Below, in pieces: positions 51,952 to 61,363 of a DNA stretch of 64,000 nucleotides. Numbering within the stretch: position 1 is the stretch's first letter; the number at the start of each line of letters is the position of its first letter. Made by a program: the position numbers and the translations under genes. This DNA is from 38-11 sp964539975 (GTDB taxonomy: Bacteria; Bacillota; Clostridia; Tissierellales; Dethiosulfatibacteraceae): positions 124,001-188,000 of the forward strand of contig CAZIKK010000002.1 of NCBI GenBank assembly GCA_964539975.1, in the 5' to 3' direction. Below the pieces are notes generated by a model that ran no database searches, had not been told where the DNA came from, and saw only the letters and a list, made by a program, of their open reading frames with translations.

Positions 51952-52608
51952 TTATTTTTCGTCGTCTTTTTGATTCTCTGATTTTTCATTGTAATAATAT
52001 GCCAGTGTATATAAGCTTTCATTCATATGGACATCCTCAATCGCTACATCATCAGCAACCTTTATATCTGTTGGTGCAAAATTCCAAATGGCTTTAATCC
52101 CACTTGATGTCAAAATGTCTGCCACTTCTTGGCTAACTTCCTTTGGTGTACATATAACACCAATATCGATATGGTGTTCATCAATATAGCTAGGAAGCTC
52201 ATCTATATCCATGATCTCATGATCCCTAATTCTCAATCCTAACAACTTTGGGTTCTTGTCAAATAGAGCTTTCACTTCAAATCCCTCTTCGTAAAAACCT
52301 GCATAATTAGCAACTGCTTGACCAATATTTCCTGCTCCAACAATTATGACTTTGTATTTATGATCAATTCCCATGATCCTTCCAATTTCATCTCTTAAAT
52401 TCTTTGCATCGTACCCGTATCCTTGTTGTCCAAACCCACCAAAATTATTAAGGTCTTGACGAATCTGTGATGCTGTGAATCCAGTTAATCTACTAAGTTC
52501 ATTGGATGATACTCTGTTGACACCGTTTTTCAATAAATCCCCTAAGTATCTATAGTATTTAGGTAGTCTTCTTATTACTGCATCTGAAATCTTTCCTCTT
52601 TTTGCCAT
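51952..52608 (-). CDS. rex: Redox-sensing repressor Rex
   Basis: 218 aa from the ATG at 52608 with GGAGGTG upstream. N-terminal winged helix (ISDAVIRRLPKYYRYL, SRLTGFTASQIRQDLNNFG), then GQQGYGYDAKNL and a Rossmann domain with VGAGNIGQAVANY that reads the NADH/NAD+ ratio. Rex represses fermentation and respiration genes when NADH is low. TTAACAA words in its own promoter suggest self-control. Confidence 0.96.
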   Translation of the reverse strand: MAKRGKISDAVIRRLPKYYRYLGDLLKNGVNRVSSNELSRLTGFTASQIRQDLNNFGGFGQQGYGYDAKNLRDEIGRIMGIDHKYKVIIVGAGNIGQAVANYAGFYEEGFEVKALFDKNPKLLGLRIRDHEIMDIDELPSYIDEHHIDIGVICTPKEVSQEVADILTSSGIKAIWNFAPTDIKVADDVAIEDVHMNESLYTLAYYYNEKSENQKDDEK

Positions 52609-52625
52609 ATTGACACCTCCATTTA

Positions 52626-52665
52626 TTAACAATAATATTTTAACAAGATTTAATACTTTAATCAA
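52626..52665 (-). promoter_or_regulatory. rex promoter with TTAACAA half-sites
   Basis: TTGATT (52660-52665), 17 bases, TAAAAT (52637-52642) on the minus strand. Two TTAACAA words (plus strand 52626-52632 and 52640-52646) lie on and next to the -10; TTAACAA is a half-site of the clostridial Rex operator. They are direct repeats, not the usual inverted pair. Confidence 0.5.
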
Positions 52666-52727
52666 TAAGTATCATTTTTTTGACTAGCCCTTTCATGCTT
52701 CAATCGAATTCAGTTTATGCTTGCCTC

Positions 52728-52756
52728 TTTACAATATGTCCATTTCAAAATATACT
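52728..52756 (+). promoter_or_regulatory. Promoter of the ABC-F/crotonase operon
   Basis: TTTACA (52728-52733), exactly 17 bases, TATACT (52751-52756), 20 bases ahead of the start codon. Confidence 0.75.
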
Positions 52757-52775
52757 ATATTGCGTGGTGATAAGT

Positions 52776-54692
52776 ATGATAGATATTAATTGCAAAGAAA
52801 TAAAAAAAACTTACGATGCCGACACGATTCTTGACTCAATCAATTTTACCATAAATGAATTTGAAAAGGTAGCTTTAATCGGTTTAAATGGTTCAGGTAA
52901 AACAACCCTTTTCAAAATACTAACCGATCAAATTGATTATGATAGTGGTGAGTTCTATATCAATCAAAATAAATCTATCGGTTATTTACAACAGTCTGAC
53001 ACTGTGGATCCTGGGAAAAGTGTGTATGAAACAGTTGAAGAAATCTTCCATCCTGTCATTTCCATTGAAAATAACCTAAGACGACTTGAAAAAGAAATGT
53101 CAAGTGCCCACAAGAATCCAACCTTTTTAGATTCCTTAATGTTAGAGTATGGGCAACTAAACGATACTTATGAAGCTATGAATGGCTACCGGTATAAAAG
53201 CTTAATTAGAGGTGTTCTTAATGGCTTAAGTTTCCCGGAAGAGATGTTTCATATGCCTTTTGACAAACTCAGTGGCGGACAAAAAAACAGACTTATGTTG
53301 GCGAGACTTTTGTTATCTGATCCGGAAATCCTTTTGCTGGATGAACCTACCAATCATTTGGATATAGCTTCTACAGAGTGGCTTGAGAGATTTTTGCAAG
53401 ATTTCAAAGGAACCATGCTGATCATATCTCATGACCGTTATTTCTTAGATAAGGTTGTGTCTCGTACTTTTTATTTGAGTCAACGCACCATCACATCTTA
53501 CGCTGGCAATTACTCTTATTTCATCGAAAAATGGAATCATGAAACTCTAATAAAACAAAAAAAATACCTCATCCAAGAAAAGGAAATCAATCGTCAAAAA
53601 GAAATCATTGCAAGATTTTTAGCCAACGGTCGAGATAAAAAAGTCAGACAGGCAAAAAGTAGAGAAAAAATGCTCCAACAGATGGCTCTTGTCGAAAACC
53701 CAGAAACAAGTCAAGATTTGCTTAATATGCGTTTTTTTCCTTCCATCCAAAGCGGAACAGATGTACTTGTCGTTTCAGATCTTTCAAAATCCTATGGAGA
53801 TACTTGCGTCTTTAATGATTTAAGTTTTTCTATCTATAGAGGGGATAAAATTGGCTTAATTGGCCCAAATGGAATTGGTAAGACAACTTTATTGAGAATC
53901 ATTCAGTCTATTGAAATTGCCAACGAGGGAGATGTCACATTTGGACATCACGTAAAAGTGAGTTATTTTGATCAAGAACTCTCTGATTTGAATTTCGAAA
54001 ACTCAGTTTTGGATGAAATATGGGACGCTTACCCAAAATTAAAGGCTCATGAGGTACGAAACTATTTAGCTCGTTTCCTATTCTATCATGCTGATTTGTT
54101 CAAATCTGTAGGAGATTTAAGCGGCGGAGAGAAAAGCAGACTTTCTTTTTTGAAGCTCATGTTGTCAAATGCAAATTTCTTATTGCTTGACGAGCCAACA
54201 AATCATTTGGACATTGACTCTAAACTTGTTTTAGAAAAAGCTATTGAGTCATATGAAGGAACGGTGTTGATTATTTCACACGACAGATACTTTTTAAATA
54301 AAACCACCAATAAAATCTTTGAAATGTCCTCGACTGGAATAACTGAGTATCTAGGAAATTATGATTATTATGCCTATAAAAAAAGTATTCCAAATCAATC
54401 TGAAAACACAGAGATCAAACCAACAAAAACTGAACTCAAAAATATGGCCAAAAAAGAACGCGCTTCTATTCGAAAAAAACAGTCTCAAAGAAGAGCTTTA
54501 CAGGATTTAGAGTCTTCGATCTATGACCTTGAGGAGGAAATCCATAGTCTTGAAATTCGTTTATGTGAACCTGAAACATATAACGATCACATTCTATCCT
54601 CTCAAATCAGCGATCGAATTCACTTTATAAAATCAAAGCTTAATTCCTACTATATAGAGTGGGACGCTTTATACCAAAATAAGGAGGAATAA
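52776..54692 (+). CDS. ABC-F family ribosome-associated ATPase
   Basis: 638 aa from the ATG at 52776 (GTGGTGA upstream). Two ABC domains and no membrane segments: first GLNGSGKTTL (36-45), LSGGQKNRL, LLDEPTNHLD; second GPNGIGKTTLL, LSGGEKSRL, LLDEPTNHLD. Between them is the charged linker (KQKKYLIQEKEINRQKEII), and at the C-terminus a coiled coil rich in Lys/Glu (about 555-638). This layout fits the Uup/YdiF branch, which acts on stalled ribosomes; an antibiotic-resistance role is possible but not shown. It is followed 6 bases later by a crotonase gene. Confidence 0.9.
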   Translation: MIDINCKEIKKTYDADTILDSINFTINEFEKVALIGLNGSGKTTLFKILTDQIDYDSGEFYINQNKSIGYLQQSDTVDPGKSVYETVEEIFHPVISIENNLRRLEKEMSSAHKNPTFLDSLMLEYGQLNDTYEAMNGYRYKSLIRGVLNGLSFPEEMFHMPFDKLSGGQKNRLMLARLLLSDPEILLLDEPTNHLDIASTEWLERFLQDFKGTMLIISHDRYFLDKVVSRTFYLSQRTITSYAGNYSYFIEKWNHETLIKQKKYLIQEKEINRQKEIIARFLANGRDKKVRQAKSREKMLQQMALVENPETSQDLLNMRFFPSIQSGTDVLVVSDLSKSYGDTCVFNDLSFSIYRGDKIGLIGPNGIGKTTLLRIIQSIEIANEGDVTFGHHVKVSYFDQELSDLNFENSVLDEIWDAYPKLKAHEVRNYLARFLFYHADLFKSVGDLSGGEKSRLSFLKLMLSNANFLLLDEPTNHLDIDSKLVLEKAIESYEGTVLIISHDRYFLNKTTNKIFEMSSTGITEYLGNYDYYAYKKSIPNQSENTEIKPTKTELKNMAKKERASIRKKQSQRRALQDLESSIYDLEEEIHSLEIRLCEPETYNDHILSSQISDRIHFIKSKLNSYYIEWDALYQNKEE

Positions 54693-54698
54693 TGTCAT

Positions 54699-55460
54699 AT
54701 GGAAAAGCAAGTCCTTATCAGTAAAAATGGTGGTGTCGGCACGTTGACTCTTAATCGCACTAAAAGGCATAACTCCCTTGTCCCGGAATTTCTTCAAGAC
54801 ATCTTGAGTTGTTTTGACAAACTCTCTTCAGATCATCAAGTTCAAGTTATCATCATTCAAGCAAACGGCAAAACTTTTTCCACAGGTGGAGATGTCGCAT
54901 CGTTTCTTGCTCACAAAGAATCTCTGACTGCTTATTCAGAATCTGTTGTTGGAACACTTAATGAACTGATCATGGCGATCATCGAATGTCCAAAGCCAGT
55001 AATAACAGCCGTTCATGGGATGGTAACTGGAGGTTCCATTGGTTTGGTCCTAGCCGCCGATATTGTATTGGTTTCATCCCGTGCATCGTTTACTCCCTAT
55101 TATGCTACTGTTGGATATAGTCCTGATGGTGGGTGGTCAGCGTTGTTACCGTCAATCATTGGCTCCAAAAGAACTGCGCACGTTTTGATGACGGATTCAA
55201 CCATTTCGGCTCAACAAGCCTTTGAGTGGGGCATTGCAAGCAAGGTCGTTCATCATGAAGATATCCGAAGTGAAGCTATTGATCTTGCCCATCAACTTAC
55301 AAAACAAAATTTTGGCACTCTTGTTCATACAAAGAAACTACTTTCAAGCAAGGATGGTATTCAGCAAGCATTGATAGCTGAACACGATGCGTTCATTCGT
55401 CAAATTAACACAGAAGAAGCTTTATACGGCATGAAGTCTTTTCTTAATTCTCTTCAATAA
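54699..55460 (+). CDS. Enoyl-CoA hydratase/isomerase family protein
   Basis: 253 aa crotonase fold. Oxyanion-hole glycines are present in STGGDV (61-66) and GMVTGGSIGL (107-116). Both catalytic glutamates of hydratases are missing: the first position reads G in GGSIGL and the second Y in TPYYATVG. An Asp (D143) in YSPDGGW sits where isomerases such as PaaG have their active Asp, so an isomerase-like activity is more likely than hydration. AAGGAGG ahead. No other fatty-acid or phenylacetate genes are near, so the substrate is unknown. Confidence 0.85.
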   Translation: MEKQVLISKNGGVGTLTLNRTKRHNSLVPEFLQDILSCFDKLSSDHQVQVIIIQANGKTFSTGGDVASFLAHKESLTAYSESVVGTLNELIMAIIECPKPVITAVHGMVTGGSIGLVLAADIVLVSSRASFTPYYATVGYSPDGGWSALLPSIIGSKRTAHVLMTDSTISAQQAFEWGIASKVVHHEDIRSEAIDLAHQLTKQNFGTLVHTKKLLSSKDGIQQALIAEHDAFIRQINTEEALYGMKSFLNSLQ

Positions 55461-55472
55461 ATATCTGCATAT

Positions 55473-55523
55473 AAAAAAGACTGTTGCCATACCAGCTTGA
55501 CTGGACAGTACAACAGTCTTTTT
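55473..55523 (+). terminator. Terminator of the ABC-F/crotonase operon
   Basis: Thirteen-base-pair perfect stem (arms 55474-55486 and 55511-55523, containing GACTGTTG), 24-base loop and T-run. The minus-strand reading also ends in U, so it may also end rnpB transcription. Confidence 0.85.
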
Positions 55524-55849
55524 AGAGTAAGTCTATAAGCCGAGTTTTGTAATCGATAGTCATCTATCTAGGCTTTTTGTTGCCAAAAAGCTCAAGCAAC
55601 CTACCACGGGACACAGCGAGCAACTGCTTCCAAAGTCCCTATTTGGTCTTGCATCGAATGGGGTTTACACAGCCGGTTAGTCACCTAACCGCTGGTGAGC
55701 TCTTACCTCACCTTTTCATCCTTACCTTTTCAGGCGGTAATTTTCTGTTGCACTTTCCTTAAGGTCACCCTCACTGGCCGTTAACCAGCATCCTGCTCTA
55801 TGAAGCTCGGACTTTCCTCATGCTTCCATGCGACTATCCGACTTACTCT
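55524..55849 (-). ncRNA. rnpB: RNase P RNA
   Basis: The minus strand begins AGAGTAAGTC, which pairs with GACTTACTCT at its 3' end (helix P1). In order it shows GAGGAAAGTCC (CR-I), ACAGAAA (near CR-II/III), GATGCAAGACCAAATAGGG and the CR-V-like region before AAACTCGGCTTATAGAC. These are the universal core blocks of bacterial RNase P RNA, which matures tRNA 5' ends with RnpA. The arrangement looks like type A, as in most Clostridia, but this was not folded. Confidence 0.93.
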
Positions 55850-55853
55850 ATGC

Positions 55854-55882
55854 ATTATAATCTATTTGATTCCATTTCTCAA
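55854..55882 (-). promoter_or_regulatory. Promoter of rnpB
   Basis: TTGAGA (55877-55882), 17 bases, TATAAT (55854-55859) on the minus strand, about five bases from the RNA start. Confidence 0.85.
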
Positions 55883-55889
55883 ATATTTT

Positions 55890-56675
55890 TTAATAATTTT
55901 CGAAAGCATAGTCATTACGATCATAAGTAAATACTTCTAGGTCGCTATTTATTGTTTTTAATTTTTTTTCCATAAGAGGTAAAAATACCCATTCAAGGCC
56001 ATAGTGGGTTGCATCTATCAAGATTATGTCATTTTCATAGGCTTTTTGTCCATCATGGTGTCCTAGGTCTCCAGTAATATAAACATCTGCGCCTTTATCT
56101 GCAGCATTACCAATAAAGTCTGCTCCCGCTCCTCCGCAGAAAGCAATACGATGAATCCTTTTTTTTTGACCATTGTACACTCGTATCCCTTCTAAATTGA
56201 ATTGAGCCTTCAAAAAGTTAATAAAGGAGTGGAGGTCTATCTCTTTTTCTATCACGCCAATCCCACCAAAACCATACTTAGGGTCATTGTCATTAGGAAC
56301 TAAAACGCTGAAGCCTTCCAAATTTAACTGTTGAGATATTGCCCAATTCATTCCATGATGCGCTTGATCAAAGTTTGTATGAAAACTGACACAGTTGATT
56401 TGATTCATGATAAGCGACCGAATCATTTTCCCTTTCGTTTCTGTTACATCAATTTTTAGTATTGGATCAAAAATAAACGGATGATGAGAAATAATCAAGT
56501 CAACCTCTTTTTCGATGCATTTTTCAATTACTTTTTCTGTTAGATCAATCGTTAACAAAATTCTATTAACCGTCATATTTCTATCAGACACTTGATAGCC
56601 ACCATTGTCCCATTTTTCTGACAGATTAAAAGGATATATACTTTCAACATTTACAATTAACTCATTCAATGTCAT
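55890..56675 (-). CDS. Nif3-like dinuclear metal protein (DUF34)
   Basis: 261 aa. Metal ligands are seen in ISHHPFIFDP, NFDQAHHGMNWA and the C-terminal GDLGHHDGQKAYENDIILIDATHYGLEW. This is the short form without the PII-like insert. The family's reaction is debated (GTP cyclohydrolase I-like, nucleotide or coenzyme repair). It overlaps trmK by 14 bases, a very common pairing in Firmicutes. Confidence 0.9.
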   Translation of the reverse strand: MTLNELIVNVESIYPFNLSEKWDNGGYQVSDRNMTVNRILLTIDLTEKVIEKCIEKEVDLIISHHPFIFDPILKIDVTETKGKMIRSLIMNQINCVSFHTNFDQAHHGMNWAISQQLNLEGFSVLVPNDNDPKYGFGGIGVIEKEIDLHSFINFLKAQFNLEGIRVYNGQKKRIHRIAFCGGAGADFIGNAADKGADVYITGDLGHHDGQKAYENDIILIDATHYGLEWVFLPLMEKKLKTINSDLEVFTYDRNDYAFENY

Positions 56676-57354
56676 GCTTTTCCATTAACCTCCTATATGA
56701 TAAAATCTTGTCTTCTAATGATTTTACTGATTCCTTTGGTTTTCCGCCAATAATCATTTCATTAATAATTCCTTGGCAAATACGTATCTTGTTTTTTAGA
56801 AACAATCTAATCAAAGGGTGTTTTTTCTCAATCAATGGTCTCCCAATTTCGTAAAACACATCATCTTCAACATTAACTCTTTCTTCTGTTTTAATTGCTT
56901 TAATGATTTCATAAAAATGCGTGTCTTCTTTTGACAGAGATTCTTCAACTATTCTAAAATTCTTATTGAAAAGAAACTTTCTAAGCTTATCCGATGCATT
57001 CATGGGTTGCAAAATCAAAGTATGATGATAGCTTATATCCTTCAGTCCATCTTCAATGATTTTTTTTATCAAGAGACCACCCATACCTGCAACAATAATC
57101 GTATCAACTTCTTTTAAGTTTACGGGGTCAAGACCATTTCCAAGCCTAACTTCAATCTGATTCAATAGACCCTTTTCTTCGACAAATTTTGATGCAATCT
57201 CATACGGTCCTCGATTTAGATCCGTCGCTATGACTCTGTCGCATCTGCCTTCAGCAATTAGTTTTACGGGGACGAATCCATGATCCGTCCCAATATCTGC
57301 GACCGTATCACAAGTGTCTACTAAAGATACAATTGTGTCTAATCTATTAAGCAT
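56662..57354 (-). CDS. trmK: tRNA (adenine-22-N1)-methyltransferase
   Basis: 230 aa from the ATG at 57354 with AAGGTGA ahead; a GTG three codons up is in the ribosome site. SAM motif VADIGTDHGFVPVKLI, then ATDLNRGPYEIA, VAGMGGLLIKKIIEDG and LILQPMNASDKLRKFL, matching TrmK. It methylates A22 in the tRNA D-loop. Downstream of rpoD, as in many Firmicutes. Confidence 0.93.
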   Translation of the reverse strand: MLNRLDTIVSLVDTCDTVADIGTDHGFVPVKLIAEGRCDRVIATDLNRGPYEIASKFVEEKGLLNQIEVRLGNGLDPVNLKEVDTIIVAGMGGLLIKKIIEDGLKDISYHHTLILQPMNASDKLRKFLFNKNFRIVEESLSKEDTHFYEIIKAIKTEERVNVEDDVFYEIGRPLIEKKHPLIRLFLKNKIRICQGIINEMIIGGKPKESVKSLEDKILSYRRLMEKHDIE

Positions 57355-57395
57355 ATTAATCACCTTATATTAAGTAAAGATTCGTTTCCGAATCT

Positions 57396-58562
57396 TTACT
57401 CCAAATAATCTTTTAATTTTTTGCTTCGACTTGGGTGTCGAAGTTTTCTTAACGCCTTAGCTTCAATCTGTCGGATCCTCTCTCTTGTCACATCAAATTC
57501 TTTACCTACCTCTTCCAAGGTTCTCGCTCTCCCGTCATCTAGCCCAAACCTCAGTCTCAGAACTTTTTGCTCTCTTTCAGTCAAAGTTTCCAAAACATCC
57601 ACCAGTTGTTCCTTTAGCAAGATAGACGTAGCAGCATCGGCTGGAGCCTGAGCATCGTCATCTGGAATAAAATCTCCTAAATGACTATCCTCTTCCTCAC
57701 CTATGGGAGTCTCCAGAGATACTGGTTCTTGAGCAATCTTTAAAATCTCTCTTACCTTCTCAGGTTCCATATCCATTTCCATAGCAATTTCTTCAGGAGT
57801 AGCATCACGACCTAACTCTTGCAACAATTGTCTTTTGACCCTGATTAATTTATTGATTGTTTCAACCATATGCACTGGAATTCTTATCGTCCGCGCTTGA
57901 TCTGCTATCGCTCTTGTAATAGCCTGCCTTATCCACCATGTTGCATACGTGCTAAACTTATACCCTTTTTTATAATCAAATTTCTCAACGGCTTTAATCA
58001 ATCCCAAGTTCCCTTCTTGAATCAAATCTAGAAAAAGCATCCCTCTTCCCACATACCGCTTAGCAATACTTACAACTAACCTCAAGTTAGCTTCTGCTAA
58101 TCTGTTTTTTGCTTCATCGTCATGATTTTCCATACGTTTAGCCAATTCTACTTCTTCGTCCGCTGTCAACAAGGGCACTTTCCCAATTTCTTTAAGATAC
58201 ATTCTTACCGGGTCATCCACATTAACACCCTTTAATAGTATGGAATCCGATTCGCTTTTTATTCTTTCCAATAGGTTGTTTTCAACTTCCGCATCTATTT
58301 CATCATCTTCCTCATCTTCCTCATCTGTGTCTGTAATAATCAAATCATCTTGAAGTCCAAGGATTTCAATCTTGTTATCTTCCAGAAACTTATAGACATC
58401 ATCTATTTCCTCTGGGCTTATCTCAATTTTCTCAAATGTTGTGACAATCTCTTTATACTCTATGAAGCCCTCTTTTTTTCCTTTCTTTTTTAAATTAATT
58501 TTCAGTTCGTCAATGACGGAGTTGTTTTCGTTGATGCCAGTAAACTCATTCACTTTTGTCAT
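57396..58562 (-). CDS. rpoD: Primary sigma factor RpoD (sigma-A)
   Basis: 388 aa. A region 1.1-like N-terminus (about 15-75), an acidic stretch (TDEEDEEDDE), region 1.2 (DPVRMYLKEIGKVPLL), region 2 with GNLGLIKAVEKFDYKKGYKFSTYATWWIRQAI, region 3 and region 4 (LRFGLDDGRARTLEEVGKEFDVTRERIRQIEAKALRKL in parts). It directs core polymerase to TTGACA/TATAAT promoters, which abound here. It overlaps the end of dnaG by 17 bases; AAGGGGG precedes the ATG. Confidence 0.98.
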   Translation of the reverse strand: MTKVNEFTGINENNSVIDELKINLKKKGKKEGFIEYKEIVTTFEKIEISPEEIDDVYKFLEDNKIEILGLQDDLIITDTDEEDEEDDEIDAEVENNLLERIKSESDSILLKGVNVDDPVRMYLKEIGKVPLLTADEEVELAKRMENHDDEAKNRLAEANLRLVVSIAKRYVGRGMLFLDLIQEGNLGLIKAVEKFDYKKGYKFSTYATWWIRQAITRAIADQARTIRIPVHMVETINKLIRVKRQLLQELGRDATPEEIAMEMDMEPEKVREILKIAQEPVSLETPIGEEEDSHLGDFIPDDDAQAPADAATSILLKEQLVDVLETLTEREQKVLRLRFGLDDGRARTLEEVGKEFDVTRERIRQIEAKALRKLRHPSRSKKLKDYLE

Positions 58563-60258
58563 TATGTAGCCCCCTTAACCTTATAATTTCTTTATCCAGT
58601 TCTAAAATTTTCTTTTGCCATTGACCTTTGTTGTCGATTTTAGGCATATCATTCAGTAGTTCCTTTTTTTGTCTCGTTAGATTTTCTAGCTTAATTCTGT
58701 GTATATAATCCTCTGCAACTCTCTCAAGTTCTTCTTGTGTCAGATAAATCCCTTCAAATAACAATTCCGACTCATTGTGTTGGGTTTTTTCGTCCAACAT
58801 CTTAAATTTATCAGAATATGATGTGTCTTCCGTTAAAAATGTTCTGTATTTAGTCATCACATGATTTTTTACTACCGCATTTTTGGTCAAAATTTCCAGT
58901 AGTTTCGTCTCAAAATCATATTCATTGCTAGTTGAAACACTCATTTTCTTGATCACTTGCGGCCTAAATCCTTTACCTTTCACAACCGATTTTAGTTCTT
59001 GTTGGAGTGCTTCTTTTGAAACACCTAGCAAATTCGATATTTTTTCAATATACAATTCTCTTTCTACAGGACTTTTGACAGATGCCAAGTGTTCATTGGC
59101 TTCTTTTATGTATGATATTTTTCCTGAATCTGTATGAATGTCGTATTTCTTTTTTAGATAGTGATCAACAAACCCAAAGTAATCAAAAGAATTAGTCATT
59201 TGTTCTTTATACTTGGCTCCACCATATTTTGATATGAAATCATCTGGATCCATATTCTCTGGGAATTTGAGGATCTTGCACTCGAAATTATTGGATTTTA
59301 AAAGATTTGCTGCTTTTATTGCCGCTTTCAATCCAGCTTCATCTGAATCATACGATATATAAAATGTTTGACTATATTTTTTCATTAATTTGACTTGGTT
59401 TTCTGTCAATGCTGTTCCTAGAGAGGCTACAACATTTTTATACCCATTTATGGACAGTTTTATAACATCCATATAGCCTTCCGTCAAAATAATGCCTTCT
59501 CTTGAATAATCTTTGGCATTATTGAGATTATATAAACTTCTACCTTTATTAAACAATATCGTGTCTGGTGAATTGATATACTTTGGCAAAGAATCATCTA
59601 CAACTCTCCCGCCAAAGCCAATTACTCTCTTTTTTAGATCAAAAATCGGGAAAATCAATCGATTTCTAAAACGATCATACACATTCCCTCTTTTTTCATT
59701 CTTTATGACTAGCCCATTATCCAAGATATCTTTTTCTTTAAAGCCTTTTTTAGTTAGATAAGTCAACAACCCATCCCACTTGTCAGGCGCAAAACCTAGG
59801 CCAAAATATTTTTGCGCTTTTCGATGGATGCCTCTGTTCTCAAAGTATTTAACCGCTACTGGATTGTTTTCAAGGTTTTTAAAAAAAAATATCGCCGATT
59901 CTCTATTGATTTTATAATTGATGCTAAGAGATATTTGTTTTTTTTTGTCCTTATTTTGCTCATGCTCCAAAGGTATCCCTGCACGATTTGCCAATTCTTC
60001 TACCGCCTCAACGAATGTTAAATTCCTATATCTCATCAAAAATGTTATAGCATCTCCTCCTTCACCACAACCAAAACAATGAAAGATCTGTTTATCCGGA
60101 GATACAGAAAATGACGGTGTTTTTTCTTTGTGAAACGGACACAGTGCCGTATAATTCGACCCTGCTCGTTTTAAATTGATGCATTCACCGATTACATCGA
60201 CTATATCGCTATGTTCAACGATTTGTTCAATTTTCTCTTCACTAATAGAGTATGGCAT
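58546..60258 (-). CDS. dnaG: DNA primase DnaG
   Basis: 570 aa. CHC2 zinc domain (CPFHKEKTPSFSVSPDKQIFHCFGCGEGG in parts, about 40-68), catalytic core with the TOPRIM motifs EGYMDVI and YDSDEAGLKAA, then a C-terminal DnaB-binding part (from about 440). It makes RNA primers for replication. First gene of dnaG-rpoD-trmK-nif3, as in the classic macromolecular-synthesis operon; rpsU is not in front. Confidence 0.97.
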   Translation of the reverse strand: MPYSISEEKIEQIVEHSDIVDVIGECINLKRAGSNYTALCPFHKEKTPSFSVSPDKQIFHCFGCGEGGDAITFLMRYRNLTFVEAVEELANRAGIPLEHEQNKDKKKQISLSINYKINRESAIFFFKNLENNPVAVKYFENRGIHRKAQKYFGLGFAPDKWDGLLTYLTKKGFKEKDILDNGLVIKNEKRGNVYDRFRNRLIFPIFDLKKRVIGFGGRVVDDSLPKYINSPDTILFNKGRSLYNLNNAKDYSREGIILTEGYMDVIKLSINGYKNVVASLGTALTENQVKLMKKYSQTFYISYDSDEAGLKAAIKAANLLKSNNFECKILKFPENMDPDDFISKYGGAKYKEQMTNSFDYFGFVDHYLKKKYDIHTDSGKISYIKEANEHLASVKSPVERELYIEKISNLLGVSKEALQQELKSVVKGKGFRPQVIKKMSVSTSNEYDFETKLLEILTKNAVVKNHVMTKYRTFLTEDTSYSDKFKMLDEKTQHNESELLFEGIYLTQEELERVAEDYIHRIKLENLTRQKKELLNDMPKIDNKGQWQKKILELDKEIIRLRGLHNDKSE

Positions 60259-60290
60259 AATACCACCATTATATCAAATTATGGAACAAA

Positions 60291-60319
60291 ATTATACATC
60301 TTTTAAATATCTTTGTCAA
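60291..60319 (-). promoter_or_regulatory. Consensus promoter of the dnaG-rpoD operon
   Basis: TTGACA (60314-60319), exactly 17 bases, TATAAT (60291-60296) on the minus strand: a full consensus match. A second TATAAT lies about 20 bases downstream. Confidence 0.9.
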
Positions 60320-60322
60320 ACA

Positions 60323-61324
60323 CTATTTATCCCATGGTAACGGTAAAAAAATGTCTTTAAATTGCTTTAATGCGTAGCGGTCTGTCATTCCAGCTATATA
60401 ATCTTTAACTACCTCTTCTTTGTCCAAAGTTGGTATTTCATTATTACTCTCCGTTAGAAGCTGAATGTTGTCCATGTAATAATAATACAAATCCGTCATG
60501 ATTTTTTCAGCTTTTCTATCTTCACTCTTAGCAACTTCGTTGTAATAAATGTTTTCAAACATGTATTCTCGCAAGTGGTCGGTTGCTTGTTTAATGTTTG
60601 AGCTCATTTTGACTTCATTTTTCCCAGCTGAGTTTCTGATTATATCCAAAATCATGTTGTTAATTCTTTCGCCATGGCTACTCCCTAAGGAATCAATGAT
60701 TTCTCTAGGGATTTTCTCAAGATCAATCAACCCTGCTCTTTCAGCGTCATCTATATCGTGATTCAAATAGGCAATTCTGTCGGCCATTTTAACCAGTTGT
60801 GCTTCTAGTGTAAAAGGCTTGTTGTCTCCAGTATGGTTGAGAATTCCATCCCTTACTTCTTCTGTCAGGTTCAACCCATCTTTGTCATTGTGTTTTTCCA
60901 ACAAGTCTACTACTCTTAAGCTTTGCTCATAGTGTCGAAACCCTCTACTCAACAACCTGTCCAAAATTGCTTCTCCATTGTGCCCAAAAGGTGTGTGGCC
61001 TAAATCATGTCCTAGAGATATGGCTTCTGTCAAATCCTCATTCAATCTTAAAGCTCTTGCCATTGTTCTTGAAATTTGAGATACCTCTAATGTGTGGGTA
61101 AGTCTTGTCCGATAATGATCTCCTTCTGGAGCCAAAAAGACTTGTGTCTTGTGCTTTAATCGCCTAAAGGATTTTGAATGTAAGATGCGATCTCTGTCTC
61201 TTTGAAAGTCAGTCCTAATCTCACATTTACTCTCTTGAGAAATACGGCCTTTTGATTCACCTGATTTGACAGCATATGGAGATAGTATACGAAATTCAAG
61301 TTCTTCTTGGTATTCTCTATACAT
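60323..61324 (-). CDS. dgt: dGTPase-like HD-domain triphosphohydrolase
   Basis: 333 aa. HD metal site: TRLTHTLEVSQISRTMAR, SLGHDLGHTPFGHNGE (HD), HYEQSLRVVDLLE and MADRIAYLNHDIDDA. Start GGAGG ahead of the ATG. The family hydrolyses dNTPs to nucleoside plus triphosphate; the clostridial short type is called dGTPase-like because its true substrate is not proven. Upstream of dnaG, as in other Clostridia. Confidence 0.9.
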   Translation of the reverse strand: MYREYQEELEFRILSPYAVKSGESKGRISQESKCEIRTDFQRDRDRILHSKSFRRLKHKTQVFLAPEGDHYRTRLTHTLEVSQISRTMARALRLNEDLTEAISLGHDLGHTPFGHNGEAILDRLLSRGFRHYEQSLRVVDLLEKHNDKDGLNLTEEVRDGILNHTGDNKPFTLEAQLVKMADRIAYLNHDIDDAERAGLIDLEKIPREIIDSLGSSHGERINNMILDIIRNSAGKNEVKMSSNIKQATDHLREYMFENIYYNEVAKSEDRKAEKIMTDLYYYYMDNIQLLTESNNEIPTLDKEEVVKDYIAGMTDRYALKQFKDIFLPLPWDK

Positions 61325-61363
61325 TATTAAACCTCCTTATAAATAACTACAAAGAAGAAAGAG

